From the NCBI GenBank assembly GCA_024346835.1, contig AP024866.1, positions 2,480,001 through 2,544,000 of the forward strand: DNA of 64,000 nt. Direction: 5' to 3'. How positions within the stretch are numbered: the stretch's first letter is position 1; every line of letters begins with the position of its first letter. The stretch comes from Vibrio comitans (lineage in GTDB: Bacteria; Pseudomonadota; Gammaproteobacteria; Enterobacterales; Vibrionaceae). The notes under the pieces were generated by a model. The model did no database searches, was not told the origin of the DNA, and saw only the letters and a list, made by a program, of their open reading frames with translations. The position numbers and the translations under genes are program-made. Shown piece after piece: positions 13,425-22,421 of this stretch.

Positions 13425-13440
13425 TGTGACCTAGATCACA
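13425..13440 (+). promoter_or_regulatory. CRP binding site before raiA
   Basis: TGTGACCTAGATCACA is a perfect TGTGA-N6-TCACA palindrome 70 bases upstream of raiA. CRP-cAMP control of a ribosome-hibernation factor fits its use in stationary phase or carbon starvation. Position relative to the transcription start is unknown, so activation is inferred. Confidence 0.8.
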
Positions 13441-13509
13441 AAAATAATTTCATCAGAGTCGTAATCTGAAGTCATCCCATAAGGGGTTTACACAGAGGAA
13501 GCGACATAT

Positions 13510-13866
13510 ATGAAAATGAATATCACTGGCAAAAACATCGAAATCACCTCTGCGATTCGTGCTCACATTGAAGAAAAATTCAAGAAACTAGAAAAATGGC
13601 AAGTCGACATTATTGGTTGCAACGCTAGCTTCCAAGAAGAACCAAACAAGAATAAAAAATTTGAAGCAGTACTTAACGTTCCAAAAGGGCAACTGGTTGC
13701 CTCTGCTGTTAACGCGGACCTATACACAGCCATAAACGAAGTAGAACAAAAACTAGAGAGACAACTGAACAAACTTCGTCATAAGCCTGAAGCACGACGA
13801 GCCAGTCATGCCGAGGTTCCTGCTGAGCCGGAACAGCCTGTAATTGAAGAAGAAGAAGTCTACTAA
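13510..13866 (+). CDS. raiA: Ribosome-associated inhibitor RaiA (YfiA)
   Basis: Hibernation factor that binds the 30S A/P-site region, stabilises 70S monomers and blocks translation in stationary phase or cold. The HPF/RaiA fold covers residues 1-100, and an acidic tail (EEEEVY end) marks the RaiA rather than the short HPF branch. Length 118 (E. coli 113). AGAGGAAG lies nine bases before the ATG. It has a perfect CRP box upstream, a strong terminator downstream, and the bamD-raiA-pheA neighbourhood seen in E. coli. Confidence 0.95.
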   Translation: MKMNITGKNIEITSAIRAHIEEKFKKLEKWQVDIIGCNASFQEEPNKNKKFEAVLNVPKGQLVASAVNADLYTAINEVEQKLERQLNKLRHKPEARRASHAEVPAEPEQPVIEEEEVY

Positions 13867-13891
13867 CAGAACACAGGAACTTAACTTACAC

Positions 13892-13919
13892 AAACAGCGC
13901 CTTTATGGCGCTGTTTTTC
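13892..13919 (+). terminator. Terminator of raiA
   Basis: A ten-bp GC-rich stem (13892-13901 with 13907-13916), five-base loop and short T run, 25 bases past the raiA stop. It separates raiA from pheA. Confidence 0.85.
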
Positions 13920-13925
13920 CTTGAC

Positions 13926-13993
13926 CCTAATTCCCGCCTTAGCTTATTGTGAATCGTATATCTCTTTCGCAACCCCCATATAAAGGAATTAGG
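13926..13993 (+). promoter_or_regulatory. Inverted repeat spanning the pheA leader
   Basis: CCTAATTCC (13926-13934) is the exact complement of GGAATTAGG (13985-13993), which covers the pheA Shine-Dalgarno just before ATG 13995. If transcribed together, the arms could hide the ribosome site. No Phe-rich leader peptide like E. coli pheL is visible in this 75-base gap. Confidence 0.45.
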
Positions 13994-13994
13994 A

Positions 13995-15173
13995 ATGGCT
14001 GAAACACCACTTTCTCTCGATGAAATTCGCAATCGACTCAATGTTCTAGACGACAAGCTACTGAGTTTGCTGTCAGAGCGTCGTAGCTTGAGCCTAGAAG
14101 TTGCGAAAAGCAAAGTGGAAACATCGAAGCCTGTTCGTGATGCAGATAGAGAGCAGCAACTGCTTGTAAAGCTTATTAACAATGGCAAAGATAAGTATCA
14201 ACTGGATGCGGAATACATCACTAAGGTATTTCACACCATCATTGAAGACTCCGTATTACTGCAGCAATCCTATCTGCAAAACCTAGTAAACCCCTCTCTA
14301 CAACGTAAACCATTGGCAAGAGTCGCGTTCCTGGGGGCTAAAGGCTCATATTCACATCTAGCAAGTCGTGATTACTTCAGTCGTCGTAATACAGACCTCA
14401 TTGAGCTCAATTGTGATTCCTTTAAAGAGGTTACCAAAACCGTTGAATCTGGGCATGCGGACTATGGCGTATTACCAATAGAAAATACCAGCTCAGGCTC
14501 TATCAACGAGGTATATGATCTTCTTCAGCACACTACTCTGTATATCGTTGGTGAACTATCACAACCTATTGAGCACTGCCTGCTGTCGACTACTGACGTG
14601 CGATTAGAGGAGATTAAAACCCTATACTCTCACCCACAACCTCATCAGCAATGCAGTGACTTCTTGGGACGCTTAAAGGGCGTTAAATTAGAAACCTGCG
14701 CAAGCACAGCTGATGCCATGATGAAGGTGAAAGAGCTTAACCGCCCTGATGCTGCTGCCATTGGTAATGCGTTAAGTGGCAAGCTGTATGGCCTGCAAAA
14801 TGTACAAGAAAATATCGCCAACCAAACAGAGAATCACACCCGCTTTATTGTTGTTGCTCGCAAGTCTGTTAGCGTTTCTGATCAGATCCCAGCTAAAACT
14901 ACTCTCATCATGTCAACCTCTCAAGAAGCGGGTTCACTTGTTGAAACCTTGCTGGTGTTGCAACGCCACAGCATCAACATTACCAAGCTAGAGTCGCGCC
15001 CAATCATGGGTAATCCTTGGGAAGAAATGTTCTATATGGATCTTGAAGCGCACTTAGACTCACAAGCAACCCAGATGGCCATCAACGAATTGGTGAAAAT
15101 CACTCGCTTCCTAAAAGTGTTGGGATGCTATCCAAGTGAGAACATCAAGCCGACTCAGATTAAGATTCCTTAG
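13995..15173 (+). CDS. pheA: Chorismate mutase/prephenate dehydratase PheA
   Basis: Bifunctional P-protein taking chorismate to phenylpyruvate for phenylalanine synthesis. AroQ chorismate mutase domain 1-95 (RNRLNVLDDKLLSLLSERR), prephenate dehydratase domain about 105-285 (GAKGSYSH, ENTSSGSI), and C-terminal ACT domain about 300-380 with the Phe-sensing ESRP motif. Length 392 (E. coli 386), complete. The ACT domain indicates feedback inhibition by Phe. In E. coli it lies directly beside tyrA-aroF. Here yjjX, trpR-slt and ettA lie between them. Confidence 0.97.
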   Translation: MAETPLSLDEIRNRLNVLDDKLLSLLSERRSLSLEVAKSKVETSKPVRDADREQQLLVKLINNGKDKYQLDAEYITKVFHTIIEDSVLLQQSYLQNLVNPSLQRKPLARVAFLGAKGSYSHLASRDYFSRRNTDLIELNCDSFKEVTKTVESGHADYGVLPIENTSSGSINEVYDLLQHTTLYIVGELSQPIEHCLLSTTDVRLEEIKTLYSHPQPHQQCSDFLGRLKGVKLETCASTADAMMKVKELNRPDAAAIGNALSGKLYGLQNVQENIANQTENHTRFIVVARKSVSVSDQIPAKTTLIMSTSQEAGSLVETLLVLQRHSINITKLESRPIMGNPWEEMFYMDLEAHLDSQATQMAINELVKITRFLKVLGCYPSENIKPTQIKIP

Positions 15174-15185
15174 GAGAGTATTGCG

Positions 15186-15701
15186 ATGGAAACAGTCATT
15201 GTCGCCTCTCTAAATCCAGCCAAAATAAAAGCTGTGGAAAGTGCTTTTAGTGAGGTGTTCCCGGATCAAGCGTTCAGCTTTGATGGCGTGAGTGTTGATA
15301 GTGGCGTAAGCGATCAGCCACTTTCTAACGAAGAGACAAAGCTAGGTGCTCAAAATCGAGTTTCCAATGCAAAACAAGTAATCCAAAGTGCGGACTATTA
15401 TGTCGGTTTAGAGGCAGGTATTGAGGGTAATGCCACGTTTGCATGGATGGTCATAGAATCGAAAGATCAGCATGGAGAATCTCGCTCATCGAGTTTGATG
15501 CTACCACCCAAGGTATTGAGCTTAATAGAGCAAGGCAAAGAACTCGGCGATGCGATGGATGAAGTTTACGGCACAATAAACATAAAGCAAAAAGGCGGTG
15601 CTATTGGTATCTTGACCAATAACCGCCTAAGCCGAAGCAGTGTCTATCACCAAGCTTTGATTTTGGCTCTTATCCCATTTGTTAATCAAGACGCCTTTTG
15701 A
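15186..15701 (+). CDS. yjjX: Non-canonical purine NTP phosphatase YjjX
   Basis: Hydrolyses ITP and XTP to keep damaged purines out of nucleic acid. It is a 171-residue Maf/HAM1-like fold with the family's start motif ASLNPAKIKAV and YVGLEAGIEG. The start is 12 bases after pheA, with AGGAGA nine bases upstream, so it is probably cotranscribed with pheA. It converges on trpR and shares a terminator. In E. coli yjjX is also next to trpR, in a different arrangement. Confidence 0.92.
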   Translation: METVIVASLNPAKIKAVESAFSEVFPDQAFSFDGVSVDSGVSDQPLSNEETKLGAQNRVSNAKQVIQSADYYVGLEAGIEGNATFAWMVIESKDQHGESRSSSLMLPPKVLSLIEQGKELGDAMDEVYGTINIKQKGGAIGILTNNRLSRSSVYHQALILALIPFVNQDAF

Positions 15702-15724
15702 GCGCCTTAATATAAAATGACACC

Positions 15725-15757
15725 AAAGCCTCAGTATTTTTTAAGTGCTGAGGCTTT
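15725..15757. terminator. Shared terminator of yjjX and trpR
   Basis: A ten-bp stem (15725-15734 with 15748-15757) with A and T tracts on both sides, between convergent genes. Its right arm includes the last bases of the trpR stop codon. Confidence 0.75.
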
Positions 15758-16052
15758 ATTCTATGAATGGTTTAAGCAAGCGAGAAACCAATTGCTGCTC
15801 CTCTTCTGAACGTCTCTTTAACTCATTAGAACCGCGCGTCACTGTTGCGATACCGACACCAAGCTCTTGACTAATCTGACGCTGTGAGCATTTCTCGTTG
15901 AGCAATTTATGTAAAATTTTGGCGCGAGTTACCAAGGCCTCTTTTTCGTCTGGAGTGAGCATAATAGACAGTAGCGTCTGATGCTCTCCTTCTTCCGTGG
16001 CCTTGGCAATGGTGAAAAGTAGCTTTTGCCACTCTTGTTCAACTGAATTCAT
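15756..16052 (-). CDS. trpR: Trp operon repressor TrpR
   Basis: Tryptophan-activated dimeric repressor of the trp, aroH-type and related operons. 98 residues (E. coli 108), with the helix-turn-helix QRQISQELGVGIATVTRGSNEL-type segment at about 65-90. It lies 32 bases after slt on the same strand, so it is read from the slt promoter as in E. coli. I saw no convincing TRP operator in that short gap. Confidence 0.95.
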   Translation of the reverse strand: MNSVEQEWQKLLFTIAKATEEGEHQTLLSIMLTPDEKEALVTRAKILHKLLNEKCSQRQISQELGVGIATVTRGSNELKRRSEEEQQLVSRLLKPFIE

Positions 16053-16084
16053 AGTATGTTGACTGACTAATTGAAACTCCCCTA

Positions 16085-18013
16085 TTAATACTTCATTTCA
16101 GACTCTAAGTCAGATAAAAATGCCCCTTGCTGGTTCAAAATATCGCGATAGTAGACTTCAAACATAAGGATATTTTGAATGTAGCCACGGGTTTCTTTAA
16201 ATGGAATCGCTTCTATATAGGAATAGGCATCCACTTTACCGCCGGTGCGTTCTCTCCAAAGCTTCACTCTGTGTGGCCCTGCATTATAAGCACCAAAGGC
16301 TAGTATGCGATTGCCCTGATAGTCACCGAGTAACCCAGCAAGGTATTGACTGCCTATCTCTATATTCTTGTTTACCTCAAATAACTCATCAGCACCTGCG
16401 TAGTCGATATCGTATTTCTTCGCCGTGTATGAGGCTGTTTTAGGCATAATTTGCATCAATCCTCGAGCACCCACAGGTGATTGAGCATCAATATCCAGAG
16501 CACTTTCTTGCCTTGCCAACGCCATCAGGGTCACAGGATCAAGGTCATATTTCTCGGCATAGAAGTTAAACCACCATTGGTGAGCAATAGGAAAGCGCAA
16601 ACTAATGTGATCCCACATTTTGGCGTCGATAGTGGCAATGACTGTCAGGTGGTTCCAACGCATCGATGCTGCATATTGAGCCAATGCCTTTTTCTGTTCT
16701 GAATTAGCGCGCGCCAGCAACCAGCGCCACTCACTTTTTGCGGCCGTGATCTTATCAACCGCAATCAACTCTTTTATGCGTGCCAATGAGGATGAGAAAG
16801 GCTTGATAGACGCCTTCTGCTCAGTCAATACTGACGTGCTGTACTTTATAGGCTTACCCAGATAGTCTGCTGCAGCAATGCTATAGAAGTTCCTGTCACC
16901 CAATAGGCTCTGCATCTGGGCTTTGCCCTGCTCTACTTCACCTAAAGCAATATCGGTACGAGCTTGCCAATATTTCCAGCGCTTAGAGTTTTTCTCCTTA
17001 CTTGGCAACTTGCTAATCCATACATCTAACCCTTTCCAATCTTGATGCTGAATCGCCAAGCGTGCTCTTCGCTCCAACCATTTTGGGTTAGTACTGCTCA
17101 AAAGCGCCTTGTCTCGCCATTTAGCGAGGTCTTCATCTTCAGTATTGATCAAGCTATACGCAATGTAATCCGCGGTATCTTGATACTCTTTGTCTGAGAA
17201 TTGCTGAGCCTTAGCGACGTTGTCCAACACCTGTATCGCAAGCTCTGGGTTCGCTTCTTGATAGGTAATGCGCTTTAACGCGGCTAGGGAGACCTTTTTA
17301 TTGATTTCGGTCTGTGGCTGAGAAGTGGCAAACTTTTCGATCTTTGACTTATTTTTGTAAAGGTTATAAATGACGACAGCGTTTTCTCTGGCGGCTTCCG
17401 ACTTAGGTAGATCCTTTAGATAATTGAGCAATCGACCATTGCGGCGAGCAAATGCCAATTCAATACGTTGCAATATTAGCTCATCATTGCGCAGGCCAGC
17501 CTCGCTCCAGGCTTCAAATAATTCATCACACTCAGGAGCAATGCTTGAGCCCGTTAACCACAACTCTGAGGCTCCTTTGAACGCATCAACCGTTTTACCG
17601 ACTTGGTGCTGAGCAAAGTAATAACTGCATTGATAACTTTGCATTCGTGGTTTATTGGCCTGAAAGCGATAAAAACCCTGCCAATCTTCCGCCTCAACTA
17701 AAGCATCGAGGTAAGCACCTCTCACCGATTGAGAAAAAGGATATTGATAGTTTTCTTTAATATACTGTTCGACTTCATCAGGGGTACGCGTTGCGATACC
17801 TTTCATATAAACGCGATAATCCAGATAAGGCGTTAATGTGTAGCTATCGAGTTGTTTTCTAAGAGATTGGTATTCAGTTAAATTGTTTTTAGTAATTAGA
17901 GACTGAGCTTCCTCATAAATATCTCGTTGCTGTTGCAGTGTTAATGCTGAAACAGATAGGGAAACCATCCCTACCCCTACCCCTACTCCTAACCATTTGA
18001 TGAATGCAGACAT
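16085..18013 (-). CDS. slt: Soluble lytic murein transglycosylase Slt70
   Basis: Periplasmic exo-lytic transglycosylase releasing 1,6-anhydromuropeptides. A signal peptide (1-23) precedes the superhelical U/L domains (about 25-450), with the C-terminal SLT catalytic domain near 480-600: glutamate in ARQESALD and GARGLMQIMP. Length 642 (E. coli 645). The signal-peptide core is GVGVGVGM, encoded by a hexanucleotide repeat. It is in an operon with trpR and divergent from ettA. Confidence 0.96.
   Translation of the reverse strand: MSAFIKWLGVGVGVGMVSLSVSALTLQQQRDIYEEAQSLITKNNLTEYQSLRKQLDSYTLTPYLDYRVYMKGIATRTPDEVEQYIKENYQYPFSQSVRGAYLDALVEAEDWQGFYRFQANKPRMQSYQCSYYFAQHQVGKTVDAFKGASELWLTGSSIAPECDELFEAWSEAGLRNDELILQRIELAFARRNGRLLNYLKDLPKSEAARENAVVIYNLYKNKSKIEKFATSQPQTEINKKVSLAALKRITYQEANPELAIQVLDNVAKAQQFSDKEYQDTADYIAYSLINTEDEDLAKWRDKALLSSTNPKWLERRARLAIQHQDWKGLDVWISKLPSKEKNSKRWKYWQARTDIALGEVEQGKAQMQSLLGDRNFYSIAAADYLGKPIKYSTSVLTEQKASIKPFSSSLARIKELIAVDKITAAKSEWRWLLARANSEQKKALAQYAASMRWNHLTVIATIDAKMWDHISLRFPIAHQWWFNFYAEKYDLDPVTLMALARQESALDIDAQSPVGARGLMQIMPKTASYTAKKYDIDYAGADELFEVNKNIEIGSQYLAGLLGDYQGNRILAFGAYNAGPHRVKLWRERTGGKVDAYSYIEAIPFKETRGYIQNILMFEVYYRDILNQQGAFLSDLESEMKY
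17968..17990. repeat. Hexanucleotide repeat in slt signal peptide
   Basis: About three and a half units of CCCCTA (GGGGTA in the coding sense) encode alternating Gly-Val in the hydrophobic core of the Slt signal peptide. Unit gain or loss would keep the frame and change the core length by two residues. Confidence 0.7.
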
Positions 18014-18211
18014 GTTTCTCTCTTATGGTGATGATAATGGTTCAATTGCCTTCTTTCATAATACGCAACAATTGGTGACATTTGTAAGAAACATGTAAAT
18101 AACTATTTATGAATTCAAGGACGCAGGATTTTGCGTCTTACGCAGTAACAAAAAGCGCTCGCATGGTATAAAATAACGCTTTATCTCCATTTAACACAGG
18201 ATCTCTAGGTA

Positions 18212-19879
18212 ATGGCTGAATACGTCTATACCATGTCTCGGGTGAGCAAAATTGTGCCACCAAAACGTCAAATCCTAAAAGACATCTCACTAAGTTTCTT
18301 CCCTGGCGCCAAGATTGGTGTTCTAGGTCTAAACGGTGCTGGTAAGTCGACCCTTCTTCGCATTATGGCGGGTATCGATACAGACATCGATGGTGAAGCA
18401 CGTCCTCAACCTGGACTGAACGTAGGTTACCTTCCTCAGGAACCTAAACTGGATGAATCCAAGACCGTTCGTGAAATCGTTGAAGAAGCAGTATCAGACG
18501 TAGCGGGTGCAATGAAGCGCCTAGACGAGGTTTACGCAGCTTACGCTGAACCTGACGCTGATTTTGATGCTCTAGCTAAAGAGCAAGGCGACCTTGAAGC
18601 GCTTATCCAAGCGAAAGACGGCCACAACCTTGAAAACTCTCTTGAGCGTGCTGCCGACGCACTTCGCCTGCCAGAATGGGATCAAAAAATTGAACACCTT
18701 TCTGGTGGTGAGCGTCGCCGTGTTGCTATCTGTCGCCTGCTTCTTGAGAAGCCTGACATGTTGCTTCTTGATGAGCCTACCAACCACTTGGATGCAGAAT
18801 CTGTTGCTTGGCTAGAACGCTTCCTTGTTGACTATACCGGCACTGTTGTGGCGATTACCCACGACCGTTACTTCCTAGATAACGCAGCTGGTTGGATTCT
18901 AGAACTTGACCGTGGTGAAGGTATTCCATGGGAAGGTAACTACACCTCTTGGCTTGAGCAAAAAGATGCTCGTCTACAACAAGAAGCTTCTCAAGAGAGT
19001 GCTCGTCAAAAGACTATTGAGAAAGAGCTTGAGTGGGTTCGTCAAAACCCTAAAGGCCGTCAATCTAAGTCTAAAGCTCGTATGGCTCGCTTTGAAGAAC
19101 TACAAAGTGGCGATCGTCAGAAGCGTAACGAAACCAATGAATTGTTCATCCCACCAGGTGAACGTCTAGGTGACAAAGTTATCGAGGTTAAAAACCTAAC
19201 GAAATCTTTTGATGGCCGTGTACTGATCGATGACTTGTCATTCAGCATGCCTAAGGGCGCTATCGTAGGTATTATCGGTGCCAACGGTGCAGGTAAATCC
19301 ACTCTATTCAAGATGCTAAGCGGCACAGAGCAGCCTGATTCAGGCACTGTTGAAATGGGTGATACAGTTAAGCTTGCTTCTGTTGATCAGTTCCGTGACA
19401 GCATGGATGACAAGAAAACCGTCTTCCAAGAGATCTCTGAGGGTGCTGACATCATCAAGATCAACAACTTTGAAATTCCAGCACGTGCTTACTGCTCGCG
19501 CTTTAACTTCAAAGGCTCTGACCAGCAAAAAGTCATCGGTGAGCTTTCTGGTGGTGAACGTAACCGTGTTCACCTTGCTAAGCTTCTTAAAACGGGTGGC
19601 AACGTATTGCTTCTCGATGAGCCAACCAATGACCTTGACGTAGAAACCTTGCGTGCACTAGAAGAGGCTCTACTTGAGTTCCCTGGCTGTGCAATGGTTA
19701 TCTCGCACGACCGTTGGTTCCTAGACCGTATCGCCACTCACATCATCGATTACCGTGATGAGGGGCAGGTTAACTTCTACGAAGGTAACTACAACGAATA
19801 CATGGAATGGCTGAAGAAAACTCTTGGTCCTGAAGCGGCTGAACCACACCGCATCAAGTACAAGCGTGTAACTAAGTAA
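18212..19879 (+). CDS. ettA: Energy-dependent translational throttle EttA
   Basis: ABC-F protein that binds the ribosomal E site and couples the first peptide bond to cellular ATP/ADP. Two ABC domains: Walker A GLNGAGKST at 39-47 with signature LSGGERRR, and GANGAGKST near 355 with LSGGERNR. They are joined by the arm/linker with the Lys/Arg-rich GRQSKSKARM segment. Length 555, identical to E. coli. It is divergent from slt, as in E. coli. Codon use is strongly biased, suggesting high expression. Confidence 0.97.
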   Translation: MAEYVYTMSRVSKIVPPKRQILKDISLSFFPGAKIGVLGLNGAGKSTLLRIMAGIDTDIDGEARPQPGLNVGYLPQEPKLDESKTVREIVEEAVSDVAGAMKRLDEVYAAYAEPDADFDALAKEQGDLEALIQAKDGHNLENSLERAADALRLPEWDQKIEHLSGGERRRVAICRLLLEKPDMLLLDEPTNHLDAESVAWLERFLVDYTGTVVAITHDRYFLDNAAGWILELDRGEGIPWEGNYTSWLEQKDARLQQEASQESARQKTIEKELEWVRQNPKGRQSKSKARMARFEELQSGDRQKRNETNELFIPPGERLGDKVIEVKNLTKSFDGRVLIDDLSFSMPKGAIVGIIGANGAGKSTLFKMLSGTEQPDSGTVEMGDTVKLASVDQFRDSMDDKKTVFQEISEGADIIKINNFEIPARAYCSRFNFKGSDQQKVIGELSGGERNRVHLAKLLKTGGNVLLLDEPTNDLDVETLRALEEALLEFPGCAMVISHDRWFLDRIATHIIDYRDEGQVNFYEGNYNEYMEWLKKTLGPEAAEPHRIKYKRVTK

Positions 19880-19910
19880 GCACTTAGCTATTAGCTTTAA
19901 GCGATAAGAA

Positions 19911-19935
19911 AAGGGCCGCATATTGCGGCCCTTTG
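19911..19935. terminator. Terminator between ettA and tyrA
   Basis: A ten-bp stem (19911-19920 with 19924-19933) with a three-base loop, A-rich on the left and TTG/T-rich on the right. It is placed to end both convergent transcripts. Confidence 0.75.
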
Positions 19936-19940
19936 TTCAT

Positions 19941-21068
19941 TTAGTCTCTTTGTATTGAGTCATTGGCTTGCTTGAGCAGATTCTGACTCTCATTCATAAA
20001 TTGTTGTGAGTAGTCACCAAACCATCCAGATACAGCGTTAAATTGCTCAACAAAAGCAGTTTTGTCGTGGTTATCCAATAACGCCAAAGCCTCACCGAAT
20101 CGAGTGTGGAAGCGCTTGATCATCTCCACGTTTTGCTCTGAAGACAAAATGATATCACCGTAAAGATCTGGGTCCTGTGCAAACAGTCGACCAACCATCG
20201 CAATTTCAAGACGATAGATTGGCGAGCTTAATTTCAGCAAGGTATCAATATTCGGGTTTTCTTTACTTAGATGTAAGCCATACGCAAAAGACGTAAAGTG
20301 ACGAAGCGCCTGAATCAAGGTCATGCCATTATCGTGTTGCTCTGCATCCATAGGACATAAGCTTGCACCCCAAATAGCAAACTGGTCTAACAGCCATTGA
20401 TAGCTTTCTGCACCGCGTCCTTCACAATGAACAATAACCTGCTTTGCAAGGCTAGGCACATCAGGTCCAAACATTGGGTGAAGACCTACTACAGGACCTG
20501 CGTGAACGTTCATCATTGCCTGAAGTGGCTTGGCTTTAATTGAGGTAAAGTCACATAAGATGCAATCTTTCGGTAGGTTACCTAACTTAGCAATGATCGA
20601 CTCGGTTTTATTGATTGGTACGGTAACGACCACCAAGCCAGCGGTTGCAAACATGGAGTCCGCTTCATGCCAGTTCTTACTGCCTACAACACTCACCTTG
20701 TAGCCAGACAACTCAAACATCTTCTTAAACAAGCCACCGAGCTGGCCATTACCACCGATAATGACCACATCACCCAAATCGGGTTTCAGGCACTTGAAGC
20801 CAGAGTCTTTTTCACTGGCATAGGACTCGCGCATTACTCTGCGTAGGATATCTTCAATAAGTTGAGCAGGAACGCCACGCTTCTCTGCTTCTTGTCGACG
20901 TGAAGCGAGCATTGCTGCTTCACGATCTGGGGCATAGATAGGCAGACCGTGTTCGCTCTTAACCTCTCCAACCTCTTCCACCAACTTCAATCTTTGCTCC
21001 AGTAAATCAAGCATTTGCTTGTCTACTGAATCAATCTTATCTCTTAAACCCTGTAGTTCCTTTGCCAT
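19941..21068 (-). CDS. tyrA: Chorismate mutase/prephenate dehydrogenase TyrA
   Basis: Bifunctional T-protein converting chorismate to 4-hydroxyphenylpyruvate for tyrosine. AroQ mutase 1-90 ([19 protein letters not shown]), then the NAD-binding dehydrogenase domain from about 98 with the dinucleotide motif [12 protein letters not shown]. Length 375 (E. coli 373). It is 16 bases after aroF, forming an aroF-tyrA operon controlled by the TyrR boxes upstream of aroF. Confidence 0.97.
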   Translation of the reverse strand: MAKELQGLRDKIDSVDKQMLDLLEQRLKLVEEVGEVKSEHGLPIYAPDREAAMLASRRQEAEKRGVPAQLIEDILRRVMRESYASEKDSGFKCLKPDLGDVVIIGGNGQLGGLFKKMFELSGYKVSVVGSKNWHEADSMFATAGLVVVTVPINKTESIIAKLGNLPKDCILCDFTSIKAKPLQAMMNVHAGPVVGLHPMFGPDVPSLAKQVIVHCEGRGAESYQWLLDQFAIWGASLCPMDAEQHDNGMTLIQALRHFTSFAYGLHLSKENPNIDTLLKLSSPIYRLEIAMVGRLFAQDPDLYGDIILSSEQNVEMIKRFHTRFGEALALLDNHDKTAFVEQFNAVSGWFGDYSQQFMNESQNLLKQANDSIQRD

Positions 21069-21084
21069 TTTCGTACTCTACTAC

Positions 21085-22155
21085 TTACTTCAATCTGTCT
21101 TGTAAAAACGGAATCAACTCTTCATGAGCTTTAGTTAATAGTGCCTCAGTTGATTCCCAATTGATACATGCATCAGTAATAGAAACACCGTATTTCATTT
21201 GGTCTAGAGGAATATCTGAACCTTGGTTGCCTTCATTAATGTTACTTTCAATCATCAGGCCAATAATCGATTTATTCCCCTCTCTGATTTGTTGGATGGC
21301 ATCAGAGGCGACTAGTGGTTGGCGACGGAAATCTTTACGTGAGTTAGCATGACTACAGTCAATCATAAGCGCTGCATCTAGGCCCGCTTTTGCCAATTCA
21401 TCTTCACACTCACGAACAGATACTGAATCGTAGTTAGTTTGCTTACCACCACGAAGAATAACGTGACCGTCTGGATTACCTTTGGTTGTTAGCAGAGCTA
21501 CCTGCCCTTCACGGTTAATACCAATGAAGCGGTGACTAGAGGACGCCGCTTGCATTGCATTAATCGCAGTAGAAAGACTGCCATCAGTGCCATTCTTAAA
21601 GCCAACAGGCATTGATAGGCCACTGGCCATTTCACGGTGTGTTTGAGATTCAGTAGTACGAGCACCAATCGCTGACCAGCTAAAGGTATCTGCAACGTAC
21701 TGCGGGCTAATTGGATCTAGTGCTTCGGTAGCAAGTGGGATACCCATCTCTGCCAACTCCACCAGCAAATTACGTGCTGTGTGCAGACCATGCTCAATAT
21801 CAAATGATCCATCTAGATGCGGGTCATTAATTAAGCCTTTCCAACCTACCGTGGTGCGGGGCTTCTCAAAGTAGACTCGCATTACAAGGTATAACTGATC
21901 ACCAACAACCTCAGACAATGCCTTCAAACGCTTCGCATATTCTTTAGCAGCTTCTACATCATGAATAGAACAAGGGCCGCATACTACCAGTAAGCGATGA
22001 TCTTTCTTCTTGATGATATCAGCGATCGTTTCACGCGATTGTTGAACAAACTGTCTTGCCGACTCACTTAAAGGGATCTTCGCCTTTAGCTCTTCTGGAG
22101 TAATAAGGATTTGTTCGTCACTGATATGAATGTTGCTAAGTTCGCTGCGTTGCAT
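21085..22155 (-). CDS. aroF: DAHP synthase, AroF-type (Tyr-sensitive)
   Basis: First step of the shikimate pathway: phosphoenolpyruvate plus erythrose-4-phosphate gives DAHP. It is a type I TIM barrel with VVCGPCSIHD, PRTTVGWKG and MIDCSHANS, 356 residues from ATG 22155. I prefer this start (MQRSELSN) because GGTGA lies five bases upstream and the length equals E. coli AroF. An open frame reaches ATG 22182 without a good ribosome site. The Tyr-sensitive assignment rests on the operon with tyrA and the TyrR boxes. Confidence 0.93.
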   Translation of the reverse strand: MQRSELSNIHISDEQILITPEELKAKIPLSESARQFVQQSRETIADIIKKKDHRLLVVCGPCSIHDVEAAKEYAKRLKALSEVVGDQLYLVMRVYFEKPRTTVGWKGLINDPHLDGSFDIEHGLHTARNLLVELAEMGIPLATEALDPISPQYVADTFSWSAIGARTTESQTHREMASGLSMPVGFKNGTDGSLSTAINAMQAASSSHRFIGINREGQVALLTTKGNPDGHVILRGGKQTNYDSVSVRECEDELAKAGLDAALMIDCSHANSRKDFRRQPLVASDAIQQIREGNKSIIGLMIESNINEGNQGSDIPLDQMKYGVSITDACINWESTEALLTKAHEELIPFLQDRLK

Positions 22156-22238
22156 AGTGTCACCGTAAATAAATCTGTACATAAACTTTCAAGGTATGAT
22201 TCAAACAATACCGAACTCAGAATTAAAATCAACAACTT

Positions 22239-22279
22239 TGTACGCCAAAAATTACACTCAATGTACACCTTGATTTACA
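22239..22279 (-). promoter_or_regulatory. Two TyrR boxes before aroF-tyrA
   Basis: TGTACACCTTGATTTACA (22262-22279) is a near-perfect match to TGTAAA-N6-TTTACA. TGTACGCCAAAAATTACA (22239-22256) is a weaker copy 23 bp away, about two helical turns. The strong/weak pair matches the way TyrR hexamers repress aroF in E. coli with tyrosine. Control of the divergent lytS gene cannot be excluded. Confidence 0.75.
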
Positions 22280-22421
22280 CTTTAGGTTAAAGGTGTTTCT
22301 TTACCCTCGATATACGCTTACTTCATGAGTGTTCTACCCCTTGTTTTCACAATAAAAAATCCAGTCCAAAACAACAATAAGTATAGAATTAGGGGTATCT
22401 ATTGCGCTGAGTTAACCAAAA

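Noticed and set aside
16053..16084. TRP operator between slt and trpR
   Set aside because: The short gap has no clear match to the GTACTAGTTAACTAGTAC palindrome.
18120..18137. GACGCA...TGCGTC inverted repeat in the slt-ettA gap
   Set aside because: Six-bp arms are too short to call an operator or terminator without conservation data.
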